NCBI RefSeq assembly: GCF_001507435.1
Contig: NZ_LMWH01000278.1
Coordinates: forward strand, 196,342 to 260,341
DNA length: 64,000 nt
DNA from: Streptomyces sp. NRRL F-5122
GTDB taxonomy: Bacteria > Actinomycetota > Actinomycetes > Streptomycetales > Streptomycetaceae
Reading direction: 5' to 3'
The notes below the pieces were generated by a model, which was not told the origin of the DNA, searched no databases, and worked only from the letters and a program-made list of their open reading frames with translations. The position numbers and the translations under genes were made by a program. Numbering within the stretch: the first letter of the stretch is position 1; each line of letters starts with the position of its first letter. Positions 34,821 through 43,792 of this stretch are shown in pieces.

Positions 34821-37073
34821 TCACATGTGTCGTGAGGGCGTCCGCGGGGAGATCGTGAGCTCTCCCCCGGTCGGTACATGCCGCAACGTGCCCGCCGTTT
34901 GCACCGGGAGCGGTTCGCCCGTGCGCAGCCGCACCGTAGTGCCGTCGGGCCGGATGTCCACGTCGAAGACACGGTCCCGCCAGCGCAGCCGTTGCAGGGT
35001 GATGCCTTCCAGCTCGGCGGGCAGGATCGGCGCGAGGGCGATCCGGTCCGCACGCCGGCGCAACCCCGAATAGCCGTACAGGAACTCCTGCAGGAAGCCC
35101 CCGTGGCCGGTCAGGAAGGTGAAGGCACCTCCCGTGCGGGCTTCGGCGAACTGCTCGAAGGGCGGTCTCACGAACGGTTCGACGCTGCGCCGGGTGTAGT
35201 CGAAGGCTTGCTCGGCGTCGCCGAGTTCGGCGTGCACGATGGAGTGCACCGAGTCCGTCATCGACGGCCCGTCCTCGTGGGTGCGGGCTGCGTAGTACTC
35301 CAGGTCGGCACGTGTGACCTGCGAGGGCTGCGGGTTCTCCCACGGATAGGCGAGCATCACCACGTCGGCCTGCTTGATCGTCCGTCCCGCGTATCCGTCG
35401 AACTCCGGGTGAATCCCGCGCACTTCGTCGAACGGAACGACGATGCGGTTCGCGACCGCGGCCCACCGCGGATCGGCGATCTCGCCGAGGGCCTCTGCCG
35501 CACCGGCAGCGAAGCGCAGGGATTCCCGGGCGGCGACGTTGGTGTAGACGGAGTCGTCGTGCGGTCCCACCGCGTACTCGTCCGGCGGGATCACGCCGTT
35601 GATGTGGCAGTGGCCCTCGGCATCGGGGGTGACACGGCTCGTCCAGAAGTCGGCGATCGCGCTCAGCACCGGCAGCCCCGCGGAACGCAGCCAACGCCTG
35701 TCGCCGGTGGCGAGCCAGTACTGCCAGAAGGCCAGGGCCACATCGGCGCTGATGTGCTGTTCGAGGCGTCCGAAGGGCGCCCAGTCGGGGGTGTCCTCCT
35801 CACCGGTGAGGCCGCTCTCCCAGGGGAAGCGGGCCCCCCGGTGGCCTCCCTCGCTCGCGGCGGCGCGGGCCGCGTCGAGGCGCGCGAGGCGGTAGTCGAG
35901 AACGCTGCGTGCGATGTGCGGATGCTGAGCGAGCAGCGCGGGCCAGATCCAGGTCTCGGTGTCCCAGAAGACGTGGCCGTTGTAGCCGTCACTGGACAGC
36001 CCGGCGGGCGACGGCGACCAGGGAGAGTCCTCGTGCACGCTGGTGAGGAGGTAGAACTTCGAAGCCCGTACGCGGCGTTGCAGCAAAGCATCGCCGCGTA
36101 CGACGATGTCTGCCTCCCATTCCCGTTGCCAGGCACGCCGGTTGTCCTCCGCCAGGCGCCCGTAGCCCTCGCGGGCGGCCTCTTCGGCATGGAATCGGGC
36201 TGTGCTCAGCGGCTCGGCCGCTGTGTGGGAGGTCACCACGGCCACGTACTTGGTGAATGTCAGGGGGCGTCCGAGGGACGTGGGGACGCGGAGCGTCTGC
36301 GCCGCGCCTCCGTCCGGCGCGGGGACCGGCTCGTCGTGGGCGGATCCGGCACCGCCTTCCGGCCCCCGCACAACGGAGACGAGCGCGGCCGTGATGCCGC
36401 TGCCCTCGGCTTCCACGAGCGTCCAGATCCGCCCTTGGTCGCCGCCCCGCTCCACGGTCCGGATGCGCGATCCGGCGCGCTCGTCCAGCGCGTCGGTGAT
36501 GACGAGTTCGCCCTCCCAGTGCGGCGTGACCGTCACGCTGACAACGGCCACGTGCGGCCTTGACCGGTCGGTGAACACCTCGTAGCGCACGTCGGTCATC
36601 CGGCCCGCAGGCGAGTTCCAGCGGGCTTCGGTGGTGATCGCCCCGGTGCGCAGATCGAGGCTCTGCCGGTACCGTTCGATGCCGCGGGCCGACCCGGCGC
36701 GCGGGCTGCTCACCGGGGCCCAGTCGCCCCCGATCAGCGGTTCGCTCTCGACGACGGATGTCTGCGCCCCGGGCGGGTCGACGAACGCGGCATTGAACGA
36801 ACCACTGCCGTCGCTCACATCGAGCGTGGACCACGCCGGCAGTGACGCCTTACGGGACCATGTGCCTTCGCGGCCGGTGTAAAGACCCGCTACGTGGAAC
36901 TGGGTCCGTACGGGGGCGTCGGCGAAGCCGTTGCCCGCCGCCGGGACCCGTGCCGCAAAACGGCCGTTACCGGTGAAGGCGGGGTGATAGCCGACGGGCG
37001 AAGCAGGATCGTCCGTGGCCAGCACCCACGCGTCGACGGCCGAAAAAGGGCTGCCGCTGGTCGGAGCGCTCAA
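34821..37073 (-). CDS. Glycoside hydrolase family 65 protein (hydrolase-like subgroup)
   Basis: Cytosolic enzyme of 750 residues. The N-terminal beta-sandwich (about 1-270) is followed by the (alpha/alpha)6 barrel with FWDTETWIWPALLAQHPHIA-RSVLDYR, RFPWESGLTGEEDTP and the catalytic region GVIPPDEYAVGPHDDSVYTN, whose Glu499 is the expected general acid, then IKQADVVMLAYPWENPQPSQ and a small C-terminal sheet. GH65 holds maltose-, trehalose- and kojibiose-type phosphorylases and also hydrolases. The PWES..TG.E and PPDEY..VYTN signatures recall the acid-trehalase/ATHL1 hydrolase branch more than phosphorylases, so an alpha-glucosidase acting on an imported disaccharide is my inference. TTG 37073 directly follows the permease stop TAG, so translation is coupled. 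It is the last gene of the importer operon. Confidence 0.82.
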   Translation of the reverse strand: MSAPTSGSPFSAVDAWVLATDDPASPVGYHPAFTGNGRFAARVPAAGNGFADAPVRTQFHVAGLYTGREGTWSRKASLPAWSTLDVSDGSGSFNAAFVDPPGAQTSVVESEPLIGGDWAPVSSPRAGSARGIERYRQSLDLRTGAITTEARWNSPAGRMTDVRYEVFTDRSRPHVAVVSVTVTPHWEGELVITDALDERAGSRIRTVERGGDQGRIWTLVEAEGSGITAALVSVVRGPEGGAGSAHDEPVPAPDGGAAQTLRVPTSLGRPLTFTKYVAVVTSHTAAEPLSTARFHAEEAAREGYGRLAEDNRRAWQREWEADIVVRGDALLQRRVRASKFYLLTSVHEDSPWSPSPAGLSSDGYNGHVFWDTETWIWPALLAQHPHIARSVLDYRLARLDAARAAASEGGHRGARFPWESGLTGEEDTPDWAPFGRLEQHISADVALAFWQYWLATGDRRWLRSAGLPVLSAIADFWTSRVTPDAEGHCHINGVIPPDEYAVGPHDDSVYTNVAARESLRFAAGAAEALGEIADPRWAAVANRIVVPFDEVRGIHPEFDGYAGRTIKQADVVMLAYPWENPQPSQVTRADLEYYAARTHEDGPSMTDSVHSIVHAELGDAEQAFDYTRRSVEPFVRPPFEQFAEARTGGAFTFLTGHGGFLQEFLYGYSGLRRRADRIALAPILPAELEGITLQRLRWRDRVFDVDIRPDGTTVRLRTGEPLPVQTAGTLRHVPTGGELTISPRTPSRHM

Positions 37074-37946
37074 CTACTTCAGACCTCCTGCCGTCAGACC
37101 GTCGACGATCCGCCGCTGGAAGAACAGCACGGCCGCAACGAGGGGCAGCGTGACCACCACGCCCGCCGCCATCTGCGTGCCGAAGGGCTGGTCGTACTTG
37201 TACTGTCCGGTGAAGAGGGACACGATCACGTTGGCGGTCATCATGTGACGGTCGTTCACCACGCTGACCGCGATGAGGAATTCGTTCCAGGCGCTGATGA
37301 AGACGAGGATCGCCGTGGTGAAGACTCCCGGCGCGGCCAGCGGGAGCACGACCTTGCGAAAGGCCTGCGCCGGTGTGCAGCCGTCGACCTGGGCGGCCTT
37401 CTCCAGTTCGGCCGGCATCTGGCGGAAGAACGCGGTGAGGTTCCACACCGCCAGCGGCAGGGCGAAGCTCATGCTCGGGACGATCATCGCCTGATAGGTG
37501 TTGATCCATCCGACGTCCGTGAAGAGTCGAAGCAGCGGGACGACCAGGATGATCGGCGGGAACATCGACGCTGCGATGATCAGCGTCAGGATCAGCGTCT
37601 TGCCGCGGAACTGCAGCCGCGCCAGGGCGTATCCGGCGAAGATGCCGACGACCAGGGTGGCTCCGGTGGTGACTCCTGCGACGACGAGGCTGTTGACGAG
37701 CGCCCGGCCGAAGCCGTTGTGCGGGTCGAAGGCGGCCGTGTAGTTGTCGAAGGACGCAGGGGCGGGCAGCGGGGCGTTGGAGAACTGGTCGGCAGGCCTG
37801 CGCAGGCTGGACACCACCATCCAGTAGAACGGTGCGAGGCAGTACGCGACGATCGCGGCGATGCCCAGGCGCCCGGCCCAGGCCACGCCCCGCGCGGCTC
37901 CGCCCACACCGCGCCGCCGACGTCGTGTGAAGGACAGCGTGCTCAT
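37074..37946 (-). CDS. Carbohydrate ABC transporter permease (MalG-type)
   Basis: Inner-membrane permease of 290 residues with six membrane segments. The EAA loop that docks the ATPase reads [22 protein letters not shown] near residues 190-211. The C-terminal GLTAGGLK ending is typical of MalG-like subunits. It pairs with the upstream MalF-type permease, whose stop overlaps its ATG (ATGA), and is followed with no gap by the GH65 gene. No ATP-binding gene is in the operon; in Streptomyces the shared ATPase MsiK energises such importers. Confidence 0.88.
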   Translation of the reverse strand: MSTLSFTRRRRRGVGGAARGVAWAGRLGIAAIVAYCLAPFYWMVVSSLRRPADQFSNAPLPAPASFDNYTAAFDPHNGFGRALVNSLVVAGVTTGATLVVGIFAGYALARLQFRGKTLILTLIIAASMFPPIILVVPLLRLFTDVGWINTYQAMIVPSMSFALPLAVWNLTAFFRQMPAELEKAAQVDGCTPAQAFRKVVLPLAAPGVFTTAILVFISAWNEFLIAVSVVNDRHMMTANVIVSLFTGQYKYDQPFGTQMAAGVVVTLPLVAAVLFFQRRIVDGLTAGGLK

Positions 37947-38896
37947 GACTCACTCCTGGTGCCCCGGCCGAGCAGATCGGCGCCGAACAGCTTGACGAAC
38001 GCGAGGGCGACAACGGCGATGTAGACGAACAGGACGGACGCGTACGCGGCAGCCGAGCCGAAGCGCAGATTGGTCATCTCGTTGAAAGCGATCATCGACA
38101 GCGTCTCGACCGAGTGCTTGCGCGGCCCCACCAGGACATACGGCAGGTCGAACATGCGCAATACGTCCAACAGCCGGAACAGGACGGCGACCACGAGGGC
38201 CGGGCGGACCAGGGGCAGGGTGATCCGCCAGAAGACACGCCACGCGGACGCGCCGTCGACACGGGCCGCCTCGTACAACTCGCCGGGGATGATCTGCAGC
38301 CCGGCGAGTACGAGCAGGCCGATGAACGGCGCGGTCTTCCAGGTGTCGGCGACGACCACGGAGAGCCAGGCGTGGAACCCCTCGCTGCTCCACAGGATCT
38401 GGGTGCCGAGGAGGTCGTTGGCGACTCCCTGACTGTTGAAGATCCATTTCCAGAGCATGCCGGATATCGCGGTGGGAATGGCCCAGGGCACCAGCACGGC
38501 CGCGCGGACCAGTGCCCGGCCCCGGAAGGCACGGTGCATCACGAGGGCCATGGAGACGCCGATGAGGACTTCGAGGGTGACCGATGCCAGGGCGAACGAC
38601 GTGGTGTTCCACCAGGGCCGCAGGAGGCGGTCGTCCGTGAACACGGTCGCGTAGTTACCGGTTCCGTAGTGACTGGTGTTCGCCACGAAGCCGGTGTGCG
38701 GATCGATGCCTTCGGTGGACACCTGGAACGACAGCCGCACGGCTGCCACCACCGGATAGCCGATGACCAGGGCGAGGACCAGGAGCGTGGGCGAGAGCAG
38801 GGCAGCGGCCAGGCGGCCGGTCCCGGCCCGGCGCGAGGTGCGCGGGGGCCGGGACGCCGGGGCTGTGCGCCCCGGCGTCGGGGCGATGACGGACAC
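37943..38896 (-). CDS. Carbohydrate ABC transporter permease (MalF-type)
   Basis: Inner-membrane permease of 317 residues with six main membrane segments. The EAA loop [21 protein letters not shown] lies near residues 212-232, and a long periplasmic loop with the [12 protein letters not shown] stretch follows the first helix, usual for MalF/LacF-type subunits. It lies 13 bases after the binding-protein gene and overlaps the MalG-type gene by four bases, so the three are co-translated and form one importer. Confidence 0.88.
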   Translation of the reverse strand: MSVIAPTPGRTAPASRPPRTSRRAGTGRLAAALLSPTLLVLALVIGYPVVAAVRLSFQVSTEGIDPHTGFVANTSHYGTGNYATVFTDDRLLRPWWNTTSFALASVTLEVLIGVSMALVMHRAFRGRALVRAAVLVPWAIPTAISGMLWKWIFNSQGVANDLLGTQILWSSEGFHAWLSVVVADTWKTAPFIGLLVLAGLQIIPGELYEAARVDGASAWRVFWRITLPLVRPALVVAVLFRLLDVLRMFDLPYVLVGPRKHSVETLSMIAFNEMTNLRFGSAAAYASVLFVYIAVVALAFVKLFGADLLGRGTRSES

Positions 38897-38909
38897 GAGC
38901 GGGACCCGC

Positions 38910-40265
38910 CTACTTCTCGGAGATCGCCGCGGAGAGGTTCTTCTGCATGTCGGCGAGTGCGTCGTCGACGGACTTCGAGCCGTTCAGGGCGGCCGCGGCG
39001 CTCTCCTGGATGGCGGCGGTGGCGTCGCCGTAGTGCACCACGACCGGCCGGGGTGTCGCGGTGGCCAGCGACTGCTTCAGCGTGTCGAGGTACGGGAACT
39101 GCTTGCGCAGCGCGGGGTCGTCGTAGAGGTCGGTGTACGGCGGGGCCGCCGAGGTGACCTTGAGATTGGTCCGGGCGTTCTCCTCGTCGGAGAAGAACTT
39201 GATGAAGTCGAGGGCAGTCGCCTTGTTCTTGGCGAACTTGCTGATGGCGAGATCGAGTCCGCCGAGGCTTGACCTTCCGGGCCCGGACAGCCCGGGCAGC
39301 GGGGCGACGGCGAACTTTCCGGCCACCTTGCTGGAGCCGTCCTTGGCGTTGGCCAGCGTCCACTGGTACGGCCACTGCCGGTGGAAGAGCAGCTTGCCCG
39401 CCTGGAAGGCGCGTCGGCCGTCCTCTTCCTCGTAGGTGGCGGCCTGCTTCGGGATGGTGCCGTCCTTGAAGCCGTCCACCAGGAACTGCAGGCCCTTCTT
39501 GGCGGCGTCGGTGTCGACCGTCGCCTTGCCCTTCGCGTCGACGACGCTGCCGCCCGCGGAGGCCACGGCCTCGGAGAAGTTGACGGTGAGGCCCTCGTAC
39601 TTGTCGAACTGGCCCGCGTAGCAATCGATGCCCTTGCCCTCGGGCAGCTGTTGCACCTTGGCGCAGTCCTGCTTCATCTCGGCCCAGGTCGCGGGCGGTT
39701 CGGCCCCGATCTTGTCGAGCAGGTCCTTGCGGTAGAAGAGCAGCCCGGCGTTGGTGTTGAACGGTATCGCGTACTGCTTGCCGAAGTAGTCACCGGTCTT
39801 CACGACGGCCGGGATCATCTTGTCGAGCGGGAACTCCTTGGCCGGCAGCTCGTCGATCCACTGGTTGGCGGCGAACTCGGCGACCCAGATCGGGTCGAGG
39901 TTGAGCACGGTGTAGGCGTCCGACTTGGTCTGGGCGTTCTGGATGAACTGCTGACGCTGTTGGTCCGCGCTCTCCGGCAGTTCGACGAGGGTGACCTTCT
40001 CGCTGGGGTGCTGCTTGTTCCAGCGGTCCAACTGCCCTTGCAGGGTGCCGGTCGTGTCCTTGCCGGTGGCCAGGGTGATCGGACCGCGGTCGTTGGACTT
40101 CTTCGGGCCGCCCTTGGAGCCGCCCGAGCCCGAGTCACCGCATCCGGCGAGCAGCGACGCGCACACCATCGCGGCGATCGCCGCGGCCGCCCGCCGCCGC
40201 TGCCTCGCTCCCCCGGGGCCCGGGGGTGTCTGTCCCACGCCGAACACCATCCGCAACGAACTCAC
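38910..40265 (-). CDS. Sugar ABC transporter substrate-binding lipoprotein
   Basis: Extracellular solute-binding lipoprotein of 451 residues (SBP family 1). A basic, hydrophobic signal ([20 protein letters not shown]) ends in the lipobox LLAGC, so the Cys is lipid-modified and the protein is anchored outside the membrane. A Gly/Ser/Lys linker is followed by the binding fold: [69 protein letters not shown]-like [19 protein letters not shown] at 40265 has GCGAGGAGG upstream. First gene of the operon; its promoter region carries two TTGATCGTTCA-type operators. The presence of a GH65 enzyme suggests an alpha-linked disaccharide ligand. Confidence 0.88.
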   Translation of the reverse strand: MSSLRMVFGVGQTPPGPGGARQRRRAAAAIAAMVCASLLAGCGDSGSGGSKGGPKKSNDRGPITLATGKDTTGTLQGQLDRWNKQHPSEKVTLVELPESADQQRQQFIQNAQTKSDAYTVLNLDPIWVAEFAANQWIDELPAKEFPLDKMIPAVVKTGDYFGKQYAIPFNTNAGLLFYRKDLLDKIGAEPPATWAEMKQDCAKVQQLPEGKGIDCYAGQFDKYEGLTVNFSEAVASAGGSVVDAKGKATVDTDAAKKGLQFLVDGFKDGTIPKQAATYEEEDGRRAFQAGKLLFHRQWPYQWTLANAKDGSSKVAGKFAVAPLPGLSGPGRSSLGGLDLAISKFAKNKATALDFIKFFSDEENARTNLKVTSAAPPYTDLYDDPALRKQFPYLDTLKQSLATATPRPVVVHYGDATAAIQESAAAALNGSKSVDDALADMQKNLSAAISEK

Positions 40266-40353
40266 CGTGGCCTCCTCGCCTTTCACCGGCTGGTCGTCGA
40301 GCACGCCACAAGTCGGCTCCTCGGCGGCATCTCGTCGACGACCGTAACTCCGA

Positions 40354-40366
40354 TTTGATCGTTCAA
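40354..40366. promoter_or_regulatory. LacI-type operator before the sugar operon, proximal copy
   Basis: TTTGATCGTTCAA, an imperfect palindrome (TTGA-TCGT-TCAA), 89 bases upstream of the binding-protein start. It shares TTTGATCGTTCA with the distal copy at 40489-40504 and is close to the LacI self-site at 33631. Confidence 0.65.
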
Positions 40367-40488
40367 GATGGCCTTGGCAGAGCATCCCGTCAACCCCTGC
40401 GCACGGAATCCACCCACTCCAACAGACCTGCCCGCGCCCCTACAAGGACATCCGGTGCAGTTCCGCCCGCTTCCGACCCGACCTCAGA

Positions 40489-40504
40489 ATTTGATCGTTC
40501 ATAT
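40489..40504. promoter_or_regulatory. LacI-type operator before the sugar operon, distal copy
   Basis: ATTTGATCGTTCATAT, 135 bases from the proximal copy, which would allow DNA looping. The rest of the 500-base gap between 40266 and 40770 shows no gene. Confidence 0.6.
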
Positions 40505-40770
40505 CCGGCTTCTTCACGAGTGAAGGCGCGCAACGCTTCTGACGACGTGGGGGGAAGTCGGCGACGGCCGGCCGAGTGTGAGGCAGCGGGGCATTCCAGC
40601 ACGGAGCTTCCCGGCACCCGGCTGATTGCTTGTCGTCTGCTGTCCGCTGGTCGCTCGGTGAGCGCGAGCAACCAGCTGACAACGAAGCCGGGTCCGGTCA
40701 TCTCACCTGCTCTGGCCGTCGGCGGCACCCGTCAAGTCGTCGGAAATCTCGCCACCTGACGGCAGCGCGA

Positions 40771-41946
40771 TCACACAGACTTGTCCCACAGCACGTGCAG
40801 AGCGGGGACCTTGCGGAAGACCAGACCGTGCGGAGCGGTGGGACGGTCCCGGTCGAGACGCAACCCGGGAAGGCGCTGGAGCAGACGCTGGAGGGCGATG
40901 CGGGTCTCCAGGCGGGCGAGATGCGCCGCCAGGCAGTAGTGCGGGCCGTGCGCGAAGGCCACCTGGAGCCGCGTGTTCTTCCTGCGGACATCAAAACGAT
41001 CGGGGCCGGGGAAGACGTCCGGGTCACGGTTGGCGCCCGTCAGGGAGACGCTGACCAAGTCACCGCGGCGGATCGTGGTCTGGTCGAGGACGGTGTCACG
41101 GGTTGCATAGCGGTCCACGACAGCAGCACCGGGTTCGAGGCGCAGAGACTCCTCGATCGCGGCGTCCAACAGACGGGGGTCCTCTCGGACCAGGTCGAGT
41201 TGGTCGGGGTGCTGCAGCAACTGCAGCAGTGCGTTGGTGATCATCCCTTCGGTGGTCTCTATGCCTCCGAACATCAGAACCGCGGCATTGGAAGCGACTT
41301 CGGGCAGCGCCAGCTGTCCGGCGGCGGAGACGAGGAGCGAGGAGGGGTCCTGCTCGGCGACGGTGGCTTCCACAGCCGCCCGAAGTTGCCGATACGCCGC
41401 GGTACCGGCGGGTCTGGCCTCATGTCCGGCGGTGATGTCGGAGACCGACTTCACGATGGCGTCGTACCAGGAGAGCACCGTGGCCGCCGGGGTGTCGACG
41501 AGACCGAGCGCATGAGTGACAACGGCGACCGCGAGCGGACCGGCGAAAGCCCGTCGCAGTTCGCCTGCGCCCGCCGGTTCCAGCGCGGTGACGAGCCGAT
41601 CCGTCTCTTCCTCGACGAACGAGGCGAAACCGTCGTACACCTCTCGGGGACGGAAGGGGGCGGTGAAGGCCTCCCGGTGGCGGGAGTGCGGGTCGCCGTC
41701 CAGAGACAGCATGCTCGGCCCGACGACCTGTGCGGTGGAGAAGCGGGGATCGTCCACGGTGAACGTCTCGGCGTCCCGCATCACGCTCAAGGCCAGGTCT
41801 CGACGGGTCACCAACCAGCCGCCCAGCTCGGGCAGCCAGGACACGGGCTCATGCGCGCGGAGCAGAGCCAGCCGGGGGTGCGGGTCGTCGGCGAGTTCCG
41901 CGAGGGTGGTTGCGGCCCCCAGCGGGAACGAGACGGCGTCGCTCAT
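40771..41946 (-). CDS. Cytochrome P450
   Basis: Soluble bacterial class I P450 of 391 residues. The I-helix LMFGGIETTEGMI shows GG-x-E-T in place of the usual AG-x-(D/E)-T. The K-helix ExxR is EESLRLEPG. The heme loop FAHGPHYCLAAHLARLE carries the thiolate Cys338; in this loop the consensus FGxGxHxC reads FAHGPHYC. It would hydroxylate or epoxidise an unknown substrate with electrons from a ferredoxin, but no ferredoxin gene is adjacent. ATG at 41946 (MSDAVSFPLG) was chosen over ATG 42006; a GTG directly before it is also possible. Its promoter is separate from the sugar operon. Confidence 0.88.
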   Translation of the reverse strand: MSDAVSFPLGAATTLAELADDPHPRLALLRAHEPVSWLPELGGWLVTRRDLALSVMRDAETFTVDDPRFSTAQVVGPSMLSLDGDPHSRHREAFTAPFRPREVYDGFASFVEEETDRLVTALEPAGAGELRRAFAGPLAVAVVTHALGLVDTPAATVLSWYDAIVKSVSDITAGHEARPAGTAAYRQLRAAVEATVAEQDPSSLLVSAAGQLALPEVASNAAVLMFGGIETTEGMITNALLQLLQHPDQLDLVREDPRLLDAAIEESLRLEPGAAVVDRYATRDTVLDQTTIRRGDLVSVSLTGANRDPDVFPGPDRFDVRRKNTRLQVAFAHGPHYCLAAHLARLETRIALQRLLQRLPGLRLDRDRPTAPHGLVFRKVPALHVLWDKSV

Positions 41947-42230
41947 CACGAACTCGGGCCGGACACGGGAAAATCGATCACAGCCAAGGCTAACAACCCC
42001 GGTCAAGGCGAAGTGGATCGGGGCTGTGCACGGGCGACGCGTCGATATCGGGGATCCTCAGCCGGTCGCCGAGGGCACCGTCGCAGGCACTGGGCCCAGT
42101 GCGAGCCCCGGCCCGCCATGGCCGATACACCGCACTCCCCCACCTCCCCGAGGAGCAGGCTCACCTCTGTACAGGTTTGCCTGGACGCTTCGGCGTCCCC
42201 ACCCCGCGCCGCCTACGCACGCCGGTGAAC

Positions 42231-42707
42231 CTATGTCCCGTCGAGCCGCGTGTTTTGCATGTCGTGACTGCGCCACGCGGCATTCGATGGGGCCCGGGCG
42301 AACGTGGTGAGGGTCGGGGCGGGTACAGCCACGCTCGCGGCGTGGCCGGCCAGATGGTCCAGCAGCGGACAGCCGAGTCCGTGACGCGCACTGTCCGGGT
42401 GCACCGACACCTGCTCGACGTGGAGGTTGCCGTCGACGCGGTCGACGATCAGGTAGGCGACCGGCTCGTCGACTCCGTCGGCCGCGCCGCAGGCCGGCCC
42501 GGTGTGGTGATAGAGGGTGAGCTCACCGAGCGGTTGCGGTTCGTCCTCGGCTGTCTCCGGCATGCCGATGTCTCGGAAGCACTGCCCGGCAGCCCTCTCG
42601 ATGTCCTGGAGGACTGGCAGTTCGTCCAGGCGGACCAAGGGCTCGTCGTCACAGCGGGGATCATGTGCACGCAAGCTGCGATGGTGGCTGGAGAAGAATG
42701 CCGTCAT
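42231..42707 (-). CDS. GNAT acetyltransferase, C-terminus decayed
   Basis: Reading frame of 158 codons. The N-terminal part is a normal GNAT start (LPVLQDIERAAGQCFRDIGM, DEPVAYLIVDRVDGNLHVEQ, VSVHPDSARHGLGCPLLDHL). The acetyl-CoA loop reads RHGLGCPLL, missing the second Gly/Arg of R-G-x-G-x-G. After PTLTTFA the family expects V-PWNAPYY and a GFR turn, but the frame gives unrelated ARAPSNAAWRSHDMQNTRLD. I suspect a truncated, inactive gene. The ATG has AGGAG and overlaps the ATG of the divergent gene at 42706. Confidence 0.6.
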   Translation of the reverse strand: MTAFFSSHHRSLRAHDPRCDDEPLVRLDELPVLQDIERAAGQCFRDIGMPETAEDEPQPLGELTLYHHTGPACGAADGVDEPVAYLIVDRVDGNLHVEQVSVHPDSARHGLGCPLLDHLAGHAASVAVPAPTLTTFARAPSNAAWRSHDMQNTRLDGT

Positions 42708-43401
42708 GGCTCCTACTTCTCCCGCGTCGCGACTGGTGGCTGCCGCCGCCAGGGCTCATCTCCGTCCCCTCGGTCTGCGTCAGCGCGGTCGATCTCGCCT
42801 TTGGCTGGACGATCACGGCTGGTGGTTGGGGCTCGTCGAGTTCCCTTCACCCACGTGGAGCCAGGGCAGTGGCCTGCACGTCGGAGTGATGTGGCTCTGG
42901 CAGGACCTTGATCACTTCGCGTTCAACGTCAGTGAGCGGCTGAGTGGAAACGAAGGTTATCGCAGTGATGAGCAGTTTTCGCCGGTGGCCGAAGAGCTCG
43001 CATTCCGTGCGCAAATCCACGTGCAACAGCTACGAGACCGATTCCCTGACCTCGAAGCAGCGGCAAGCCACTTGGCCGCTCAGCCAGTCAGACGCGGGTG
43101 GTTCTGGGAACCATGGCATGCCGGGGTCACGGCTGCGCTTGTTGGTGACGTTGCATTGGCGCGGCAGCGGTTCGCCGCGGTTCTCGACGAGGAGCCCATC
43201 GCCCCCTGGATGGAGGATGCGCAGAAGACCACGCGGGAGCTGATTACTATGGCGCAAAACAGGAATGCCGTCAGGGCCTGGGCACTGAGCAACATCGCCT
43301 CGTGCCGGCACAGACTGGGCCTGAGCCCGGCACCGCTTGCGAGGATCTTTGGTACGGGCGAGGGCGTGCAACTCGACTGCGGTCCGAATGATCTTGTGTG
43401 A
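42706..43401 (+). CDS. DUF4304-like hypothetical protein
   Basis: Protein of 231 residues. The start (LRPLGLRQRGRSRLWLDDHG-WWLGLVEFPSPTWS then LHVGVMWLW) resembles the DUF4304 pattern of an N-terminal helix, 'GF-x-K-x-G' turn and beta strands ending VNLG-like. The remainder is helical (EELAFRAQIHVQQLRDRFPD, RNAVRAWALSNIASCRHRLG). No catalytic motif seen. GAGAAG stands upstream. Its start codon overlaps that of the divergent GNAT gene, so each promoter lies inside the other gene. An IS1380 fragment begins right after its stop. Confidence 0.55.
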   Translation: MAPTSPASRLVAAAARAHLRPLGLRQRGRSRLWLDDHGWWLGLVEFPSPTWSQGSGLHVGVMWLWQDLDHFAFNVSERLSGNEGYRSDEQFSPVAEELAFRAQIHVQQLRDRFPDLEAAASHLAAQPVRRGWFWEPWHAGVTAALVGDVALARQRFAAVLDEEPIAPWMEDAQKTTRELITMAQNRNAVRAWALSNIASCRHRLGLSPAPLARIFGTGEGVQLDCGPNDLV

Positions 43402-43705
43402 TGGATCAGCCTCGATCCACCGCGTGAAGGACGGCTTGTGGACGGAGAAATAGGAAGAGGTGCCCGCTGACCTGGATTTATCGGAGTTCCTACGCCCACA
43501 CCGGTCCCACGAAGCAAGGCACCTCGGAAGTGAAAGTCCCGCACGGGCCCGCGGAGCTGTTCGCCGCGTTCGACGCCCCCGACCTGATCGCGCATGCCGG
43601 GCTGGTACCCAACGAGCCGGCTGGCCGAGCGGTGCGGTCTGTCCGCGCTGGTGTCCGAGAAGGTGAAGCTCGCCGGTGCGGGCAACGGTTCCCGGATGGC
43701 CGGCC
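43402..43705 (+). mobile_element. IS1380-family transposase fragment, copy 1
   Basis: Contains the N-terminal coding piece AELFAAFDAPDLIAHAGLVP, which then loses frame. DNA from about 43548 to 43700 is closely similar to 45236-45385. The left part also shares a CAGCCT-n-GA-CCACCGCGT stretch (43406 onward) with 45206 onward, perhaps the element end. Not functional. Confidence 0.6.
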
Positions 43706-43792
43706 CAATATCCTGCGCGAAGTATGGACTGGAACGGTCGGCGGCGGAGGCCCAACACTGATGATCACCGGAGTCGCCAAGGAGCCCGCAGC

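Noticed and set aside
34878..36563. A 561-codon plus-strand open frame inside the GH65 gene
   Set aside because: Arg/Gly-rich translation without motifs; antisense shadow.
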